Shown: piece by piece, positions 4,991 through 6,383 of the stretch
Position numbering within the stretch: position 1 is the stretch's first letter
Layout of the letters: each line of letters starts with the position of its first letter
Assembly (NCBI GenBank): GCA_964534355.1
Contig: CAZHNZ010000174.1
Location: forward strand, 1-6,383
Length of the DNA: 6,383 nt
Origin: CAXXIC01 sp964534355
Lineage (GTDB): Bacteria > Bacteroidota > Bacteroidia > Bacteroidales > UBA7332
Direction of reading: 5' to 3'
Notes under the pieces: model-generated
Seen by the model: only the letters and a program-made list of their open reading frames with translations
Told to the model about the DNA's origin: nothing
Database searches by the model: none
Made by a program: the position numbers and the translations under genes

Positions 4991-6383
4991 ATGGCTGGAA
5001 TAAATCCCGCAGAAGTATCTGAGATATTAAAAAAAGAGTTAGCCGGCATTAGCACCGAGACCGAATTTGAAGAGGTAGGTTCGGTGTTGCAGGTGGGCGA
5101 TGGTATTGCCCGTGTTTATGGTCTGTCCAACGTACAATCCAACGAAATGGTCGAGTTCGACTCGGGCGTAAAAGGCATTGTACTGAATCTCGAGGAAGAC
5201 AATGTAGGTTGTGTATTGTTGGGCTCTTCTGAGAAAATACGGGAGGGAGACCAGGTAAAACGCACGAAACGTATTGCCTCTATTCAGGTGGGTGAAGGAC
5301 TTTTAGGACGTGTTATCAACACATTGGGCGAACCGCTGGATGGCAAAGGCCCAATCACCGGCGAGCTATACGAAATGCCACTGGAGCGCAAAGCGCCGGG
5401 GGTAATATTCCGTCAGCCGGTAGACCGTCCGTTACAGACAGGAATCAAGGCCATAGATGCTATGATACCCATTGGTCGTGGACAGCGCGAATTGATTATT
5501 GGCGACAGACAGACCGGCAAAACGGCGATTGCCATAGACACCATTATCAATCAAAAAGAGTTTTACCAAAAAGGTGAACCCGTATATTGTATTTATGTAG
5601 CCATTGGCCAAAAAGGTTCAACAGTGGCAAATATAGCCAAAACGCTTCAGGAACACGGAGCGATGGATTACACCATCATAGTCATGTCAACGGCAGCTGA
5701 CCCTGCAGCATTGCAGTTTTACGCACCATTTGCCGGGGCTGCTATTGGCGAATTCTTCCGCGACACCGGACGATCGGCATTGATTGTGTATGATGATTTA
5801 TCGAAACAGGCCGTATCTTACCGCGAAGTTTCGTTGCTGCTTCGTCGTCCGCCCGGACGTGAAGCTTATCCCGGAGACGTATTCTACCTGCACTCGAGAC
5901 TGCTCGAACGTGCGGCCAATATTAATACCACCGATGCGGTCGCCAGGCAGATGAATGATGTCCCCGACTCGATTCGTCACATGCTCAAAGGCGGTGGTTC
6001 GCTTACTGCACTTCCTATTATTGAGACGCAGGATGGAGACGTATCTGCATACATCCCAACCAACGTAATTTCTATTACCGACGGACAGATATTCCTGGAA
6101 GGTAACCTGTTTAATGCCGGTATTCGTCCAGCAATTAACGTTGGTATCTCCGTAAGCCGGGTAGGTGGTAACGCCCAAATCAAGTCGATGAAGAAAGTTG
6201 CCGGTACCCTAAAATTAGACCAGGCACTGTACCGTGAGTTGGAAGCCTTCTCTAAATTCGGTGGCGATCTAGATCCTGCTACTAAGAATGTAATTGACAA
6301 AGGTGCCCGTAACGTGGAAATCCTGAAGCAGGCGCAATATTCACCACTTACAGTTGAAAAGCAGGTGGCAATTATCTATCTCG
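4991..6383 (+). CDS. atpA: F0F1 ATP synthase subunit alpha, 3' end cut by window
   Basis: Alpha alternates with beta in the F1 hexamer and holds the non-catalytic nucleotide sites. I translated the frame without interruption from ATG 4991 to the right edge: 464 complete codons plus one base, of an expected roughly 525. The beta-barrel domain lies at about 25-95. The nucleotide-binding domain follows, with Walker A GDRQTGKT (171-178), the Walker B strand ALIVYDDL (263-270) and the loop SLLLRRPPGREAYPGDVFYL (281-300). The arginine finger R390 in ISVSRVGG (386-393) contributes to the neighbouring beta site. The C-terminal helical domain has begun before the edge. All expected residues are present. 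The missing part is a window effect, not damage. The gene starts 43 nt after atpH without a visible Shine-Dalgarno. atpG would be expected next, outside the window. Confidence 0.98.
   Translation, partial: MAGINPAEVSEILKKELAGISTETEFEEVGSVLQVGDGIARVYGLSNVQSNEMVEFDSGVKGIVLNLEEDNVGCVLLGSSEKIREGDQVKRTKRIASIQVGEGLLGRVINTLGEPLDGKGPITGELYEMPLERKAPGVIFRQPVDRPLQTGIKAIDAMIPIGRGQRELIIGDRQTGKTAIAIDTIINQKEFYQKGEPVYCIYVAIGQKGSTVANIAKTLQEHGAMDYTIIVMSTAADPAALQFYAPFAGAAIGEFFRDTGRSALIVYDDLSKQAVSYREVSLLLRRPPGREAYPGDVFYLHSRLLERAANINTTDAVARQMNDVPDSIRHMLKGGGSLTALPIIETQDGDVSAYIPTNVISITDGQIFLEGNLFNAGIRPAINVGISVSRVGGNAQIKSMKKVAGTLKLDQALYRELEAFSKFGGDLDPATKNVIDKGARNVEILKQAQYSPLTVEKQVAIIYL

Noticed and set aside
5798..6178. 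Minus-strand open frame of 126 codons inside atpA
   Set aside because: Antisense to the conserved nucleotide-binding and C-terminal parts of alpha, with no domain signature.

Overview
The window is chromosomal DNA from a member of the Bacteroidetes, probably of the order Bacteroidales. Three things point there. The promoter -7 boxes match the phylum-specific TAnnTTTG pattern. No gene start has a convincing GGAGG-type Shine-Dalgarno sequence, and start regions are A/T-rich instead. The F0F1 ATP synthase genes have Bacteroidetes traits, such as a subunit a with a signal peptide and a long N-terminal domain. The order and lower ranks are inferred from memory of family sequences, not from a search.

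Layout. Bases 1-297 hold no gene, only a compact GC-rich patch with two hairpins, one of which may terminate the gene to its right. A minus-strand gene (298-912) encodes an AcpH-type acyl carrier protein phosphodiesterase (DUF479). A divergent promoter region (about 979-1082) separates it from a plus-strand gene (1083-1772) for a cytidylate-kinase-like P-loop protein with an atypical phosphate-binding loop. From 1885 to the right edge runs an ATP synthase operon: a four-helix AtpI-like membrane protein, then atpB (a), atpE (c), atpF (b), atpH (delta) and the first 464 codons of atpA (alpha), cut by the window edge.

How it works together. atpB, atpE and atpF encode the membrane proton channel, rotor ring and stator stalk. 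atpH joins the stalk to the catalytic head, and atpA supplies the non-catalytic nucleotide-binding subunit. The AtpI-like protein probably helps assemble the membrane sector. Ion-site residues in subunit c (I36, E69, G70, V71) predict H+ rather than Na+ coupling. The operon appears to start at a promoter only 4 nt before the AtpI-like gene. Between atpE and atpF sits a strong hairpin followed by a T run, a possible partial terminator or processing site that could raise c-subunit output relative to the other subunits. The F1 genes atpD and atpC are not upstream, so they must lie elsewhere or beyond the right edge.

I see no CRISPR array, mobile element, tRNA, rRNA or defence cassette, and no clearly undescribed multi-gene system. 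The most interesting signals are regulatory and architectural details of the ATP synthase operon.
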